In this document: positions 1 through 8,429 of the stretch, piece by piece
Position numbering within the stretch: position 1 is the first letter of the stretch
Layout of the letters: each line of letters starts with the position of its first letter
Source of the DNA: Flavobacterium chryseum
GTDB taxonomy: Bacteria; Bacteroidota; Bacteroidia; Flavobacteriales; Flavobacteriaceae
NCBI RefSeq assembly: GCF_004362015.1
Contig: NZ_SNWW01000011.1
Span: 1 to 64,000, forward strand
Length of the DNA: 64,000 bases
Direction of reading: 5' to 3'
Translations under genes and position numbers: made by a program
Notes under the pieces: model-generated
What the model was told of the DNA's origin: nothing
Database searches by the model: none
Seen by the model: only the letters and a program-made list of their open reading frames with translations

Positions 1-91
1 ATACTTTTAAACTACTTTTTAGACACCTTTTTGAGTTCATTTATACTGCTCACTTTTATCCAGAATTAGGTGCTCACTTTATCCAGAATAT
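1..91. mobile_element. End of an insertion sequence (IS21-like repeats), truncated by window edge
   Basis: Two direct repeats lie in tandem at 47-66 (tgctcacttttatccagaat) and 71-89 (tgctcactttatccagaat), separated by tagg. Multiple short terminal repeats of this style are typical of IS21-family ends; that assignment is from memory of the family and no transposase is visible because the window starts here. Right after the second repeat the sequence switches to codons that fit the interior of an OmpA/PD40 protein, so the junction is near position 90. The alternative is a remnant of another IS class or a chance duplication. Confidence 0.5.
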
Positions 92-880
92 CCAATTAAT
101 AGTCCTCAGGATGATTTTGCGTATTATGAGGATAATCAAAGCAAAGAAGGTTTTTTTACGTCTAACAGGCAGGGAGGTAAAGGAGATGACGATATTTACA
201 GTTTTAATATTATGGACTGCAGCCAGCTTATTGAGGGGGTTGTCAAGGACAAAGGAACTCTGGCTGTACTTCCGGGATCGGTGGTAACACTGTTCAACAG
301 CCAGGGTACCCAAGTGGCCCAGACTACAGTTGGCGCTGATGCTGCTTTTAAATTTGAAGGCCTTCCTTGCAATGAAGAGTATCTGGCAAGGGCCCAAAAA
401 CCATCCTATATCTCAGATGAGAAAAAAGTGGCGACCGGAGCAAAAGGACAGAGAAGAGAGCCAACAGTCTTATTGCTTGAAATTGATGAGAAAGAATTGA
501 CACCCGGCAAAGACCTGGCCAAGATTCTGGATATCCCCATTATCTACTTTGACCTTGATAAGTCCAATATTCGCCCTGATGCTGAAATTGAACTGCGAAA
601 AGTAATTACTTTACTTAAGCAATTCCCGACAATAAAAATAGATGTGCGCTCCCATACCGATAGCAGGGCCCCTTATTTATATAATGAGGCGCTCTCGGGC
701 AGAAGAAACAAAGCGACCATCAGGTACATTGTCCGCACCGGAGGTATTGCCGCGAACCGAATTACAGGCAAGGGTTATGGCGAGCACAATTTGGTCAATA
801 ACTGCAGCGATGGGGTGAATTGTACCGAAGCCGAACACCAGTTTAACCGAAGAAGCGAATTTATTATTTTGGAGAAATAA
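92..880 (+). pseudogene. OmpA-family protein, 3' part, cut by an IS end
   Basis: The frame is open from about position 35 and becomes family-like only from 92, where PINSPQDDFAYY is followed by GFFTSNRQGGKGDDDIY, the usual end of a PD40-type beta-propeller. A short carboxypeptidase-regulatory-like stretch follows (from 212), then a C-terminal OmpA peptidoglycan-binding domain with YFDLDKSNIRPDAEIEL and NRRSEFIILE. An ATG at 212 would give 222 aa but lies inside the conserved region, so it is probably not the natural start. Intact relatives are usually 600-700 aa with a signal peptide and TPR or PD40 repeats, so the 5' half is missing or displaced by the IS. It would have anchored a periplasmic/outer-membrane complex to the cell wall. 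The C-terminal domain looks intact. Confidence 0.75.
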
Positions 881-1557
881 AAATGCCTTAACCCCTGTTG
901 CTCTATGCAGATGTATTATTTAAAACAACATCAGATTAAAGGTATTTGGCTCTAAGATTTATCGCAGTGATTTCATTCTAAAACTTCCACAGTTTTTTCA
1001 CTTTGGATTTTTTAGGTTATAAATTGTCTGAATCTTTTATTGTTTCAGAAATTATGAATTACGAATGAATATCTATTTAAAGATATATGCGTGTTTACAG
1101 GAGTAAAAAGTATGGATATGTAAGTTTGCAATGTTGAAGTTGAAGTTGAAGTGTAATGTAATAAAATTGGTTAAACTACTTTTGTATTGCATTGTAGATT
1201 TAAATACAATGATTGAATATCTCATTAAAGCAAGAATAAGTTATTAATTTAGTTCAAACATTTATACAGGACACTTAGATTCTCTCTTAGATTGTTTTTT
1301 TGGAAGATTGGGATCTTGGAGGAATCTTCGTGTCTTACATATATGGTAATTGTTGATTAAGAGATGGTTTTGATAAACCTCAGTACATTTAAAAAATCTA
1401 CAGCATAGGATGGGTCTATCACCCTATAATAGCTATTGAGATAAAGTGGTTGTTTCATAAAATTGTACCTTTTAAGGGCTACTGCTGTTTGATAGGTCCA
1501 TAACAGTAGTTTTCGTTAAAATAAGTTCTTTAATATAACTGTGCAAACAAAATTGTT
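881..1557. other. Non-coding stretch, no gene seen
   Basis: AT-rich and without a convincing reading frame on either strand. It holds a small tandem repeat of gttgaa near 1133-1150 and an imperfect inverted repeat at about 1479-1509 (ctactg ... cagtag) followed by tttt, which could be a weak terminator or hairpin. No tRNA or rRNA is recognisable. Confidence 0.5.
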
Positions 1558-1565
1558 TATTTTTG
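1558..1565 (+). promoter_or_regulatory. Candidate Bacteroidota -7 box for the antitoxin-toxin pair
   Basis: TATTTTTG fits the TAnnTTTG consensus and ends only four bases before the ATG at 1570. Transcription would start at or next to the start codon, giving a leaderless or nearly leaderless message. The -33 TTG is not clear, so this is a prediction from one box. Confidence 0.4.
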
Positions 1566-1569
1566 TATT

Positions 1570-2037
1570 ATGAAAAGTACATTAAATATTATAAAAGGAA
1601 TTCATCCTGGATTTGTGCTGGAGCGCGAACTTAAAAAACGCATGCTGGGCAAGGGACAATTTGCTATTTCACTTGGTGAATTTCCCCAGACCCTTACGGC
1701 TATAACAAAAGGAAAGCGCAGAATGAATATACCCCTTGCTATGAAAATTGAAAATTCACTTTCTCTGGAGGAAGGGTATCTAATGACCCTGCAGGTATAT
1801 TATGATATTGAACAGCAGAAAAAGAAATTAAATAGAAATAAAACTGATAAGAAGCCCGATTTAAATAAGATAAGAAAGATAATTTTTTGGGACACTGACA
1901 TGAGTAAAATCGACTGGCAGAAACAAAAAAAAGCAGTTATCCAACGGATTTTCGAAAGAGGAAATGAAATTGAAAGAGAAGAAATCATTCGATTCTATGG
2001 GAGTGATACTATTAACGATGTCAAAAGAACTAACTAA
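1570..2037 (+). CDS. HTH antitoxin-like regulator (HigA-type N-terminus)
   Basis: The 155-aa protein has a HigA/XRE-like N-terminal half (about residues 8-75; IHPGFVLERELKKR, then TLTAITKGKRRMNIPLAMKIE as recognition region) and a basic C-terminal extension with FWDTDMSKIDWQKQKKAVIQ and a GNEIEREEIIRFYG end. That second half resembles a small domain (DUF6922-like, from memory) often paired with AbiEii-type nucleotidyltransferases. The stop codon overlaps the next ATG by one base (taatg), so the two genes are translationally coupled, as expected for an antitoxin-toxin operon. Likely role: neutralise the downstream enzyme and repress the shared promoter; the promoter box almost touches the ATG. 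Neutralisation is inferred from gene order, not shown. Confidence 0.7.
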   Translation: MKSTLNIIKGIHPGFVLERELKKRMLGKGQFAISLGEFPQTLTAITKGKRRMNIPLAMKIENSLSLEEGYLMTLQVYYDIEQQKKKLNRNKTDKKPDLNKIRKIIFWDTDMSKIDWQKQKKAVIQRIFERGNEIEREEIIRFYGSDTINDVKRTN

Positions 2038-2681
2038 TGCCTTTACATTTTAACACCGTTACCCCGCTATTGCGAAATATTCTTGAGGATTTGATGCAGG
2101 CAGAAGAATTTCAATCTTTTCGTCTTGTCGGCGGCACAGCGCTGAGTTTGTATTATGGACACAGAATGTCTGTAGATATTGATCTTTTCAGTGATGCTGA
2201 TTATGGAAGTCTTGATTTTAAGGCAATAGATGATTACTTAAGGACAAATTATTTTTATGTGGACAGTCTGGATATTTCTCCGGTGGGAATGGGAAAGTCT
2301 TACTATGTGGGCAGAAATGCTGAAGAAAGTGTAAAGCTGGATTTGTATTATACAGATGCGTTTATCGATGAGGTAAAGTTATTCGGCACACTCAGACTAT
2401 CTAGCAGACGTGAGATTACAGCTATGAAAATTGATGTAGTACAGCGTACGGGCAGAAAAAAGGATTTTTGGGATATCGACATGCTGAAAGAAGATTTCAG
2501 CATTGCTCAGATGTTTGCCCTGCATGAACAAAGATATCCTTATACACATGATCGCAGTCTGCTCATTGAGAAATTCACTGACTTTTCGCAGGCAGACATT
2601 GATTTCGAACCACTCTGCCTAAGGGGGAGGCACTGGGAGCTTATAAAGCTTGACATGATTGAGCTGATCGCAGAGTTATAA
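2037..2681 (+). CDS. Nucleotidyltransferase, AbiEii-type toxin family
   Basis: A 214-aa member of the AbiEii/AbiGii nucleotidyltransferase family. Visible motifs are the GGTALSL substrate loop (residues 32-38), the metal-binding D-I-D (47-49) in SVDIDLF, the conserved lysine region REITAMKIDV (125-134), and R-x-x-K-K-D-F-W-D (137-146) that closes the active site. AbiEii-type enzymes transfer nucleotides, often to tRNA or other targets, and act as type IV toxins or abortive-infection effectors; here the target is unknown. It overlaps the upstream HTH gene by one base. All catalytic residues I would expect are present, so the toxin looks functional despite the decayed mobile elements around it. 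The length is slightly short of the 220-300 aa usual for the family. Confidence 0.85.
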   Translation: MPLHFNTVTPLLRNILEDLMQAEEFQSFRLVGGTALSLYYGHRMSVDIDLFSDADYGSLDFKAIDDYLRTNYFYVDSLDISPVGMGKSYYVGRNAEESVKLDLYYTDAFIDEVKLFGTLRLSSRREITAMKIDVVQRTGRKKDFWDIDMLKEDFSIAQMFALHEQRYPYTHDRSLLIEKFTDFSQADIDFEPLCLRGRHWELIKLDMIELIAEL

Positions 2682-2732
2682 CATCAAAGTAGAACTTTCC
2701 TAGCACAAGAAAGCCTTATATAGACCGATATC

Positions 2733-3481
2733 GGCTTTGTCCCATCTACAGATTCAAAAAATATTAAATGAATACGAAAGTTCATTGTTATCCCAAAGCT
2801 ATAATTCTTCAGGGAGTCTATTTCAAATTAAGATTTACATTGAGCTATAGAGATGTTGAGGAAATAATGAAAATGCGTGGAATAGAAATTGATCATGCTA
2901 CAATTCAGTGTTGGGTATTTAAATTTGCTCCAGTGATTGAATTACAGATGAAAAAGAGAAAGAGCAGATTAGGAATCAGCTGGAGAATGGATGAAACCTA
3001 TATAAAAGTCAAAGGTCTCCGGTGTTATTTATATCGTGCTGTCGATAAATCGGGTAATACAGTTGATTTTCTATTGACCAGACGAAGACAAAGAATGAGT
3101 GCCCAGTCATTTCTAATTAAGGAAGTAAATAACTGCAGACCAAGGGTAATAAATAATAGACAAAAGCGACTCGAACACCAGCGCAATGAGAGTTTACAAC
3201 AAGAGCTCTTTTTCGAATATTAGATTCGGCAATGCAAATATCTTAACAATATCGTTGAGCAGGACCATCGATTTATTAGATGGAGAATACAAAACGGTTT
3301 GGGTTTCAAAAGTTTTGAATCTGCCAAAAGAACCTTGGGAGGAATTGAAGTGATACATAAGTTGAGAAAAAATCAGATGCTTAATCCAGGAACAACTATG
3401 TTTAAATCATTCTGTAAATTGGCAGCATAATTTTAGTTCTGATATTTCTTTATGTTTTTATAAAACGGATGCGACAGGACG
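2733..3481 (+). mobile_element. Decayed IS6-family insertion sequence
   Basis: A left end GGCTTTGTCCCATC (2733-2746) and a right end GATGCGACAGGACG (3468-3481) form degenerate inverted repeats close to the IS6-type pattern (reverse complement of the second copy's end: GGTTCTGTCGCATC). The element would be about 750 bp, right for IS6. No matching 8-bp target duplication is seen at the flanks, and the transposase carries two frameshifts, so it is immobile on its own. Confidence 0.7.
2768..3430 (+). pseudogene. IS6-family DDE transposase, two compensating frameshifts
   Basis: The first frame reads as an IS6 transposase: helix-turn-helix with SYRDVEEIMKMRGIEIDHAT, then the first catalytic Asp in WRMDETYIKVKG and the second region YLYRAVDKSGNTVDF. 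An extra base near 3155 shifts the reading; in the +1 frame VIN-IDKSDSNTSAMRVYNK continues the family pattern. A missing base near 3235 returns to the original frame, giving KYLNNIVEQDHRFIRWRIQ with the catalytic Glu and a normal C-terminus ending CKLAA at 3430. The uninterrupted first part (2768-3223) would encode only 151 aa and lacks the catalytic Glu. Total length of about 220 aa fits the family. Confidence 0.85.
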
Positions 3482-3588
3482 AAAACCTAAATTATTGAAA
3501 ACGTAACAAGTTTTGGACCGTTTCTACATTCGGTTTCCTCCATTGGCATTTGATTGTGGATAATAGAGCATTGCTCAATCGTTGTTTA

Positions 3589-5556
3589 TTACTTATTTTT
3601 CAACAAATTCACGATAAATGTCGCTCCGGCGCCCGTCTTGCTTTCAACTCTGATATAACCTCCGTGGTTTTCGGCAATTTTTTTGCATAATGCGAGACCT
3701 ATTCCGGTTCCCTGCTTATCGTTGTTAAGCCTATGGAACATTTTAAAAATCCGTTCTGTAAATTTGGCATCAAACCCGACGCCGTTGTCACTCACCGAAA
3801 ACTTATAATAGTGCCTGCCATCTATACTTTCCTCCTCAGCAATTATATTGATTTTCGGTTCGTTTTTATTATATTTTAAACCGTTATTAATTAGGTTCGC
3901 GAAAAGCTGGTGCATTTGTATAGGGATCGCGGTAATTATTGGCAGGCTGCCATACACTATTTCTCCGTTCTTTTCCCTAAGCAAAAGCTCAAAGTCGCTT
4001 TCGATGTTATGTAATACTTCGTTGAGGTCAACTTCTTGAAAAAGGTTTTCATCACCTTTCATCTGTGAATAATTCAACACACTGGTAATTAAATTTCCCA
4101 TCCTTTGCGCAGCGTGGGTTATTTTTTCAAGCACACGCAGGGATTCAGAACCTGTTGGGATATTATCCTTTAGCAGATTGCTGAAAGTGATAATTTTCCG
4201 CAAGGGTTCCTGAAGATCGTGCGATGCCACATAGGCAAATTCCTCAAGCTGTTGATTTTGAAGAAGAATTCGGTCATCGGCCTCTTTTTTATGGGTCAGG
4301 TCGCGTGTCACTTTCGAAAATCCGGTTACATCTCCCTGCAAGTTATGCAGTGCTGTGATAACTACACTCCCCCAGAAACGCGACCCATCCTTGCGTATGC
4401 GCCAGCCCTCAAGGGCGGCCTTATTATGGCGGCTGGCTTCTGCCAGTAATTGCTGAGGGAGTCCATTTTCAACATCATCTGGCAAATAGAAAATACTGAA
4501 ATTTTTTCCCAAAATTTCCGCTTCGCTGTAGCCCTTTATTTTCTGAGCCCCCTTGTTCCAATTCTGGATGTTCCCTTGACTATCGAGCAAGATAATAGCA
4601 TAATCTTCCACCTCGGCAATCATGCGGTGGTACCTTTCCTCACTTCGTGTCAGTAAGTCGTTCTTGTATTGAAGCTCTGAAGAGAAACGTTCCTGTCGCT
4701 CTTCGGCCATTTTTCGCTCGGTAAGGTCCCGGGTAACTTTAGAATATCCAATAACCCTGTCCATATCGTCATGCAATGCTGTAATTACAATGGAGCCCCA
4801 AAATACATTGCCGTCTTTTTTGACCCGCCAGCCCTCATGAGTTGCCGCGCCATCCTCTCTTGCTTTTGTTATTAGCCTATCGGGAAGGCCAGTATCAATA
4901 TCTTCCTGAAGGTAGAATTGACTGAAGTTTTTACCAATGATCTCATTGGCTGAATACCCTTTGATTCTTTCTGCACCTTTGTTCCAGTTCAATATCTGTC
5001 CGCTGGTATCCAGCAGTATAATCGCATAATCGGCAATCTCAGCAATCATGCTATGATATCTCGCTTCACTTTGCTTCAATTCTTCATTTTTGTGCTGTAA
5101 TTCCATTGCATGTCTGCGCTGTATTTCTTCTGCTGCCCTACGTTCTGTAAGGTCGCGGGTCACTTTAGAGAGTGCAATGATATTATTTTCAGAATCATGC
5201 AGCGCGGTAATCAGTACCGAACCCCAGAACTTGCTTCCGTCTTTTTTTATTCTCCAGCCCTCATGGTTCACTTTGCCTTTACGCATAGCTTCGTCAAGTA
5301 ATTTCTCGGGAAGGTGATTCGTCCTGTCTTCGGACGAATAGAAAACCCTGAAATTTTTTCCTACAATCTCATCTGGCGTATATCCTTTTATATTTTGGGC
5401 GCCCTTGTTCCAGTTAAGTAAAGTGCCGTCAACATCCATCAGTAGAATCGCATAGTCAGCAACCTCATCTGTCATTTTATGATACAGCGTCTCTCCACCC
5501 CCAAGTCGTTGTAAGGTGTTGATAAGACTGTGCCTTTTTTCATTATAATTTTCCAT
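3589..5556 (-). CDS. PAS-domain sensor histidine kinase, three PAS repeats
   Basis: A 655-aa soluble-looking kinase without a signal peptide or membrane segment. Three PAS domains lie at about 30-137, 170-279 and 312-421, each carrying the same NWNKGA..IKGY and GKNF..FY core and ending in KVTRDLT, so they look like internal triplication. The HisKA dimerisation domain follows with phosphoacceptor H446 in ASHDLQEPLR, then a HATPase domain with the N-box near 554 (NLINNGLKYN), DNGVGF (590-595) and GTGIGLALC (617-625). It probably senses a cytoplasmic or redox/light-type signal through a PAS ligand and autophosphorylates. No receiver or output domain is fused; the stand-alone receiver at 6057, divergently placed, is the obvious partner candidate. 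The ligand cannot be told from sequence. Confidence 0.9.
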   Translation of the reverse strand: MENYNEKRHSLINTLQRLGGGETLYHKMTDEVADYAILLMDVDGTLLNWNKGAQNIKGYTPDEIVGKNFRVFYSSEDRTNHLPEKLLDEAMRKGKVNHEGWRIKKDGSKFWGSVLITALHDSENNIIALSKVTRDLTERRAAEEIQRRHAMELQHKNEELKQSEARYHSMIAEIADYAIILLDTSGQILNWNKGAERIKGYSANEIIGKNFSQFYLQEDIDTGLPDRLITKAREDGAATHEGWRVKKDGNVFWGSIVITALHDDMDRVIGYSKVTRDLTERKMAEERQERFSSELQYKNDLLTRSEERYHRMIAEVEDYAIILLDSQGNIQNWNKGAQKIKGYSEAEILGKNFSIFYLPDDVENGLPQQLLAEASRHNKAALEGWRIRKDGSRFWGSVVITALHNLQGDVTGFSKVTRDLTHKKEADDRILLQNQQLEEFAYVASHDLQEPLRKIITFSNLLKDNIPTGSESLRVLEKITHAAQRMGNLITSVLNYSQMKGDENLFQEVDLNEVLHNIESDFELLLREKNGEIVYGSLPIITAIPIQMHQLFANLINNGLKYNKNEPKINIIAEEESIDGRHYYKFSVSDNGVGFDAKFTERIFKMFHRLNNDKQGTGIGLALCKKIAENHGGYIRVESKTGAGATFIVNLLKNK

Positions 5557-5895
5557 AGCTTCAAACGTCTATTGTAAAGATAAAATAATCTCTTGAAAAA
5601 TGCAATAATATTAGCAGCTAGAGTCACTACAACTATATCTTGGGAATAAATCAAGAAAAACGGAGTTTGTTCCAAATGTGAAAAAAAATGGTTAACCGGA
5701 CTGATAAACTAAGTAAAAAAATAAGCAGAAACTTGATTTTATTTAAGAATCCTGCATACAAATTTTTATTTTTCAGTAATGTACTATTAAATTAATATAT
5801 TTACAGATAATAAATAATTATGATATGCAAGTCGATATAATATAAACCGTTTTATTTACAATAATTAAATGGTGTTTGTAGAATATTTCTAAACT
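5557..5895. other. Intergenic region between divergent kinase and receiver genes
   Basis: Strongly AT-rich, no gene recognised. It must contain the promoters for the kinase on the minus strand and for the receiver group on the plus strand, but no clear TAnnTTTG plus TTG pair was picked out. Confidence 0.4.
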
Positions 5896-6036
5896 ATGCA
5901 AAATGATAAAAGACCTGAAAAAATTGATGCGAGATGGTTAAGAAAAGAAATTTACAGTATATTTGTTCGAGTAAATAGTGCTATAATTACTATACAGAAA
6001 TTAGCTATACCAAACTTAACCTTCGATCTCAATTAA
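5896..6036 (+). CDS. Possible small protein (46 aa) upstream of the receiver gene
   Basis: The frame starts ATG at 5896 and ends TAA at 6034-6036, 20 bases before the receiver's start. The product begins MQNDKRPEKIDARWLRKEIY and is basic at the N-terminus with a mildly hydrophobic second half. No family is recognised. It could be a leader peptide or small partner of the receiver, or simply chance; its position and length are the only support. Confidence 0.3.
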   Translation: MQNDKRPEKIDARWLRKEIYSIFVRVNSAIITIQKLAIPNLTFDLN

Positions 6037-6056
6037 AGTATTAAAAAAGCGTTCTA

Positions 6057-6482
6057 ATGAATTTAAATGGAGAAATAATCGTTGTGGAAGATGATGTGGA
6101 TGACCGCGAGTTTTTAGATGATATTTTTAAAAGTCTTCAGATTCCAAACAAGGTGGTTTTTTTTGAAGATAGTACAGAGGTGGTTCAATACCTCCTTAAG
6201 GATGAGGTTAGGCCGTTCTTGGTCTTATCTGACATCAATATGCCTAAGCTGGACGGGTATGAACTGCGCGTCCAAATAATGGCAAATCAAATCTTACTTA
6301 AAAAATGTGTTCCCTATATTTTTCTTTCAACTTCTAAAGAGCCAGAATATATCCGTAAGGCATTTGAACTTGCCGTGCATGGCTACTTTCAAAAAGAGGA
6401 GGATTTTGGAAAATACAAGGAAATTGTAAGCAATATAGTTTCCTACTGGAAGAGCTGCCAGAGACCGCTGATTGGATGGTGA
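6057..6482 (+). CDS. Single-domain response regulator (receiver only)
   Basis: A 141-aa receiver protein with acidic pocket E11-D12-D13 (VVEDDVDDREF), phosphoacceptor D59 in LVLSDINMPKLDG, S91/T92 in FLSTS and conserved K113 in YFQKEED. There is no DNA-binding or enzymatic output domain, so it works as a phosphotransfer or protein-interaction module, like the Rcp1-type receivers common in Bacteroidota. The divergently transcribed triple-PAS kinase lacks its own receiver, and pairing between the two is a reasonable inference. The start at 6057 gives the usual short N-terminus before the first beta-strand. It is followed by about 260 bases without a gene. Confidence 0.9.
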   Translation: MNLNGEIIVVEDDVDDREFLDDIFKSLQIPNKVVFFEDSTEVVQYLLKDEVRPFLVLSDINMPKLDGYELRVQIMANQILLKKCVPYIFLSTSKEPEYIRKAFELAVHGYFQKEEDFGKYKEIVSNIVSYWKSCQRPLIGW

Positions 6483-6748
6483 TTTCGTATTTCTGTGCGC
6501 CGATTTTTGACTGTTGAAATTGGAAATCAATGGATACAGGATCCCATTGACGTCGCAGACCGCACTATTGGTGTACTAATTTGAGTCTTTGAAATTTAAC
6601 AACTCATTTTTACAGAATTTAAAACTTGTAATCTCATACCTGCTTTTTACGATTCAATCATATCTGAAACTGTAGTAATTTGAAATTTGTTTTCAATTAA
6701 AATCAATAATATAATAGTTTCAGCACATGTAATTCATGAAAATTACTT

Positions 6749-7657
6749 TTAGCGGTAGTTCTTTATTTTTTCTCCAATGTAGTTCATAGCAATTTTATAA
6801 GTTTCTATTCCGTGCCCGACGTTTTTAAAAATTTTTACTTCTTGTAAGGTATTTATATGCTTTTGGGCATTTTTTATCGACTTGTGAAAAGGAAACAATA
6901 AATCTTTCTCTCCTTCCAGAAGATAGATATCTACATTTATTTTATCCAATTCTTTATCCATGTAATATGGCTTTTGGGTGTTATCCTTATAGCGGCTGAT
7001 TGCAAAAAGTTCATAGTCAACTAACAAGGCTTGAGATACTTCCGACAAACAATGTTGAGGTTTTGAAAAAATGGCTTTGTCTAGAAATTTCAGAACATTT
7101 TTTGAATTTGGCTTCAAAATCGGAAGGAGGTTATAATACAGATTATTTAATTTCAGTGAAAACGGCTGTAAACAGCCAGGATTAAGTAAGAAAGCTGCAA
7201 TTATTTTTTCTGGACTTACGATACTTAGTTTGGCACAAATCAGTCCTCCAAATGATGCGCCTGCTACAAAAGCTTTTTCAATTTTCAGATTGTCAAATAA
7301 TTCTGCAGCCCAGATACCATAATCCAGCGAGTGAATGTCGGGAGTATTGCCGTCACTTAGATTTGGCAGGCCATTGGTCTCCACCATAAAAATTCTCAGA
7401 TTGAGGTTTAAGCTGTCAAGCCCATTATCAAAATCCCAGATTAATGAGGTTGTTCTTGCACCTGGAAATATAACTAATGTTTCAAGATGATTTTCATTTG
7501 TTTTAAGACCCCAGACATGGGTTTTGCCCAGTGAGGTTAAAATCTCATAGCGCTCATACTTTCTTTCGTTTTGAATCTCCAGCTTTTTAACCCATGTTTC
7601 AAAATATAAAGTGTCCGAATGTCTGTCTATAAAATGTGATCTACCTTTTATTTTCAT
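6749..7657 (-). CDS. Alpha/beta-fold hydrolase
   Basis: A 302-aa protein with the full alpha/beta-hydrolase triad: nucleophile S135 in GASFGG, acid D252 in LEGEKDLLFP, and H282 in NVGHGIE. The oxyanion-hole strand is LVIFPGARTT (61-70). No signal peptide, so cytoplasmic. The C-terminal arrangement GEKD..FP..GH matches esterase/lipase or C-C hydrolase relatives, but the substrate cannot be told. It stands alone between a receiver gene and eroded sequence, convergent with the receiver. The first 45 residues have no counterpart I recognise. Confidence 0.8.
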   Translation of the reverse strand: MKIKGRSHFIDRHSDTLYFETWVKKLEIQNERKYERYEILTSLGKTHVWGLKTNENHLETLVIFPGARTTSLIWDFDNGLDSLNLNLRIFMVETNGLPNLSDGNTPDIHSLDYGIWAAELFDNLKIEKAFVAGASFGGLICAKLSIVSPEKIIAAFLLNPGCLQPFSLKLNNLYYNLLPILKPNSKNVLKFLDKAIFSKPQHCLSEVSQALLVDYELFAISRYKDNTQKPYYMDKELDKINVDIYLLEGEKDLLFPFHKSIKNAQKHINTLQEVKIFKNVGHGIETYKIAMNYIGEKIKNYR

Positions 7658-7742
7658 AATTACTTCAATTATTTATTCGATGCAAATCTACATATAAATC
7701 GAAACAACCTTCCAATTCTTTAATACCTTTTACAGGAATGAG

Positions 7743-7931
7743 GATTTAAAAAAAATACTTGGGTATTCTGCTGATAAACATTATAAAATACAGGCAGACA
7801 GGGGGCTTCCATTTACTAAATTGGAAGATAGATTTCTTTATGATGCTGAAAAATTGAAGAAATTCTTCGAGAGAATAGCAGTGTTTAATAGAATTAGTAC
7901 GATACAATTTAATAGATTTAGCACAGCATGA
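7743..7931 (+). pseudogene. Remnant of a small HTH/excisionase-type mobile-element gene
   Basis: In the frame starting at 7743 the sequence reads DLKKILGYSADKHYKIQ, then RGLPFTKLEDRFLYDAEKL, ending in a stop at 7929-7931. RGLPF.KL..RFLYD followed by an acidic-basic helix is the second half of the MerR/excisionase-like helix-turn-helix proteins that accompany Bacteroidota integrases. The first half and the start codon are missing. It lies just left of the first arm-motif relic (8231), which fits the debris of an integrated element. Confidence 0.55.
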
Positions 7932-8170
7932 TATAATAGAAATTGAACGACAATTTTACTAACGGTACTTTGTTACGACCGGTTATCTCGCTTACGAAAT
8001 GAAAAATCGCTACCGCAACTGCCTAGGTAATGTTTTATATGGTATTCAGTATCGGTAATTAATAGATCTACTGGGATGTTCCCTTCGCTTAAATATGAAC
8101 AATTTAAAACCGTGAACAAATAATTTATTGGTTTATTACTTCTAAATGAGGTCAACACAGGTCTCATTCC

Positions 8171-8250
8171 GATTCGAACCATAATTCTTAGATGCCTTTC
8201 TTAACCGCTTTTATTTTGAAATTTCAGCTGTACCACGATTCTGCCACAAA
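8171..8250 (+). repeat. Att-like relic A (cgaacc ... 20-base arm motif)
   Basis: The block contains gattcgaacc (8171-8180), resembling a tRNA T-arm, and 50 bases further the 20-mer taccacgattctgccacaaa (8231-8250). The same arrangement with 51 and 53 bases of spacing recurs at 11375 and 18431, and a near-identical 20-mer lies between the integrase and tRNA-Ser at 22406. The rest of the gap 7932-8429 shows nothing else. Confidence 0.55.
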
Positions 8251-8429
8251 TATTATTTTAAGTATTTGCTTCCCTTTACAAGTTTATTTTTTTTATTAAC
8301 ATTTTAGTTGTTAGTTAGTTATCTATTATTTATATTTTTTTTACTACATTTAACTTATTGAATCTACATCGCCTGGATTATCAGATTGCGGGATTGTCAA
8401 AATACTATTATAAACATAAATAAACTGTT

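Noticed and set aside
74..397. Minus-strand frame of 107 codons over the OmpA remnant
   Set aside because: It overlaps the conserved OmpA/PD40 coding frame, has no recognisable family pattern, and its codons follow from the opposite frame.
8171..8180. Second tRNA gene suggested by gattcgaacc
   Set aside because: The T-arm-like decamer has no pairing acceptor stem, D-arm or anticodon arm around it; it can only be a relic of an att core.
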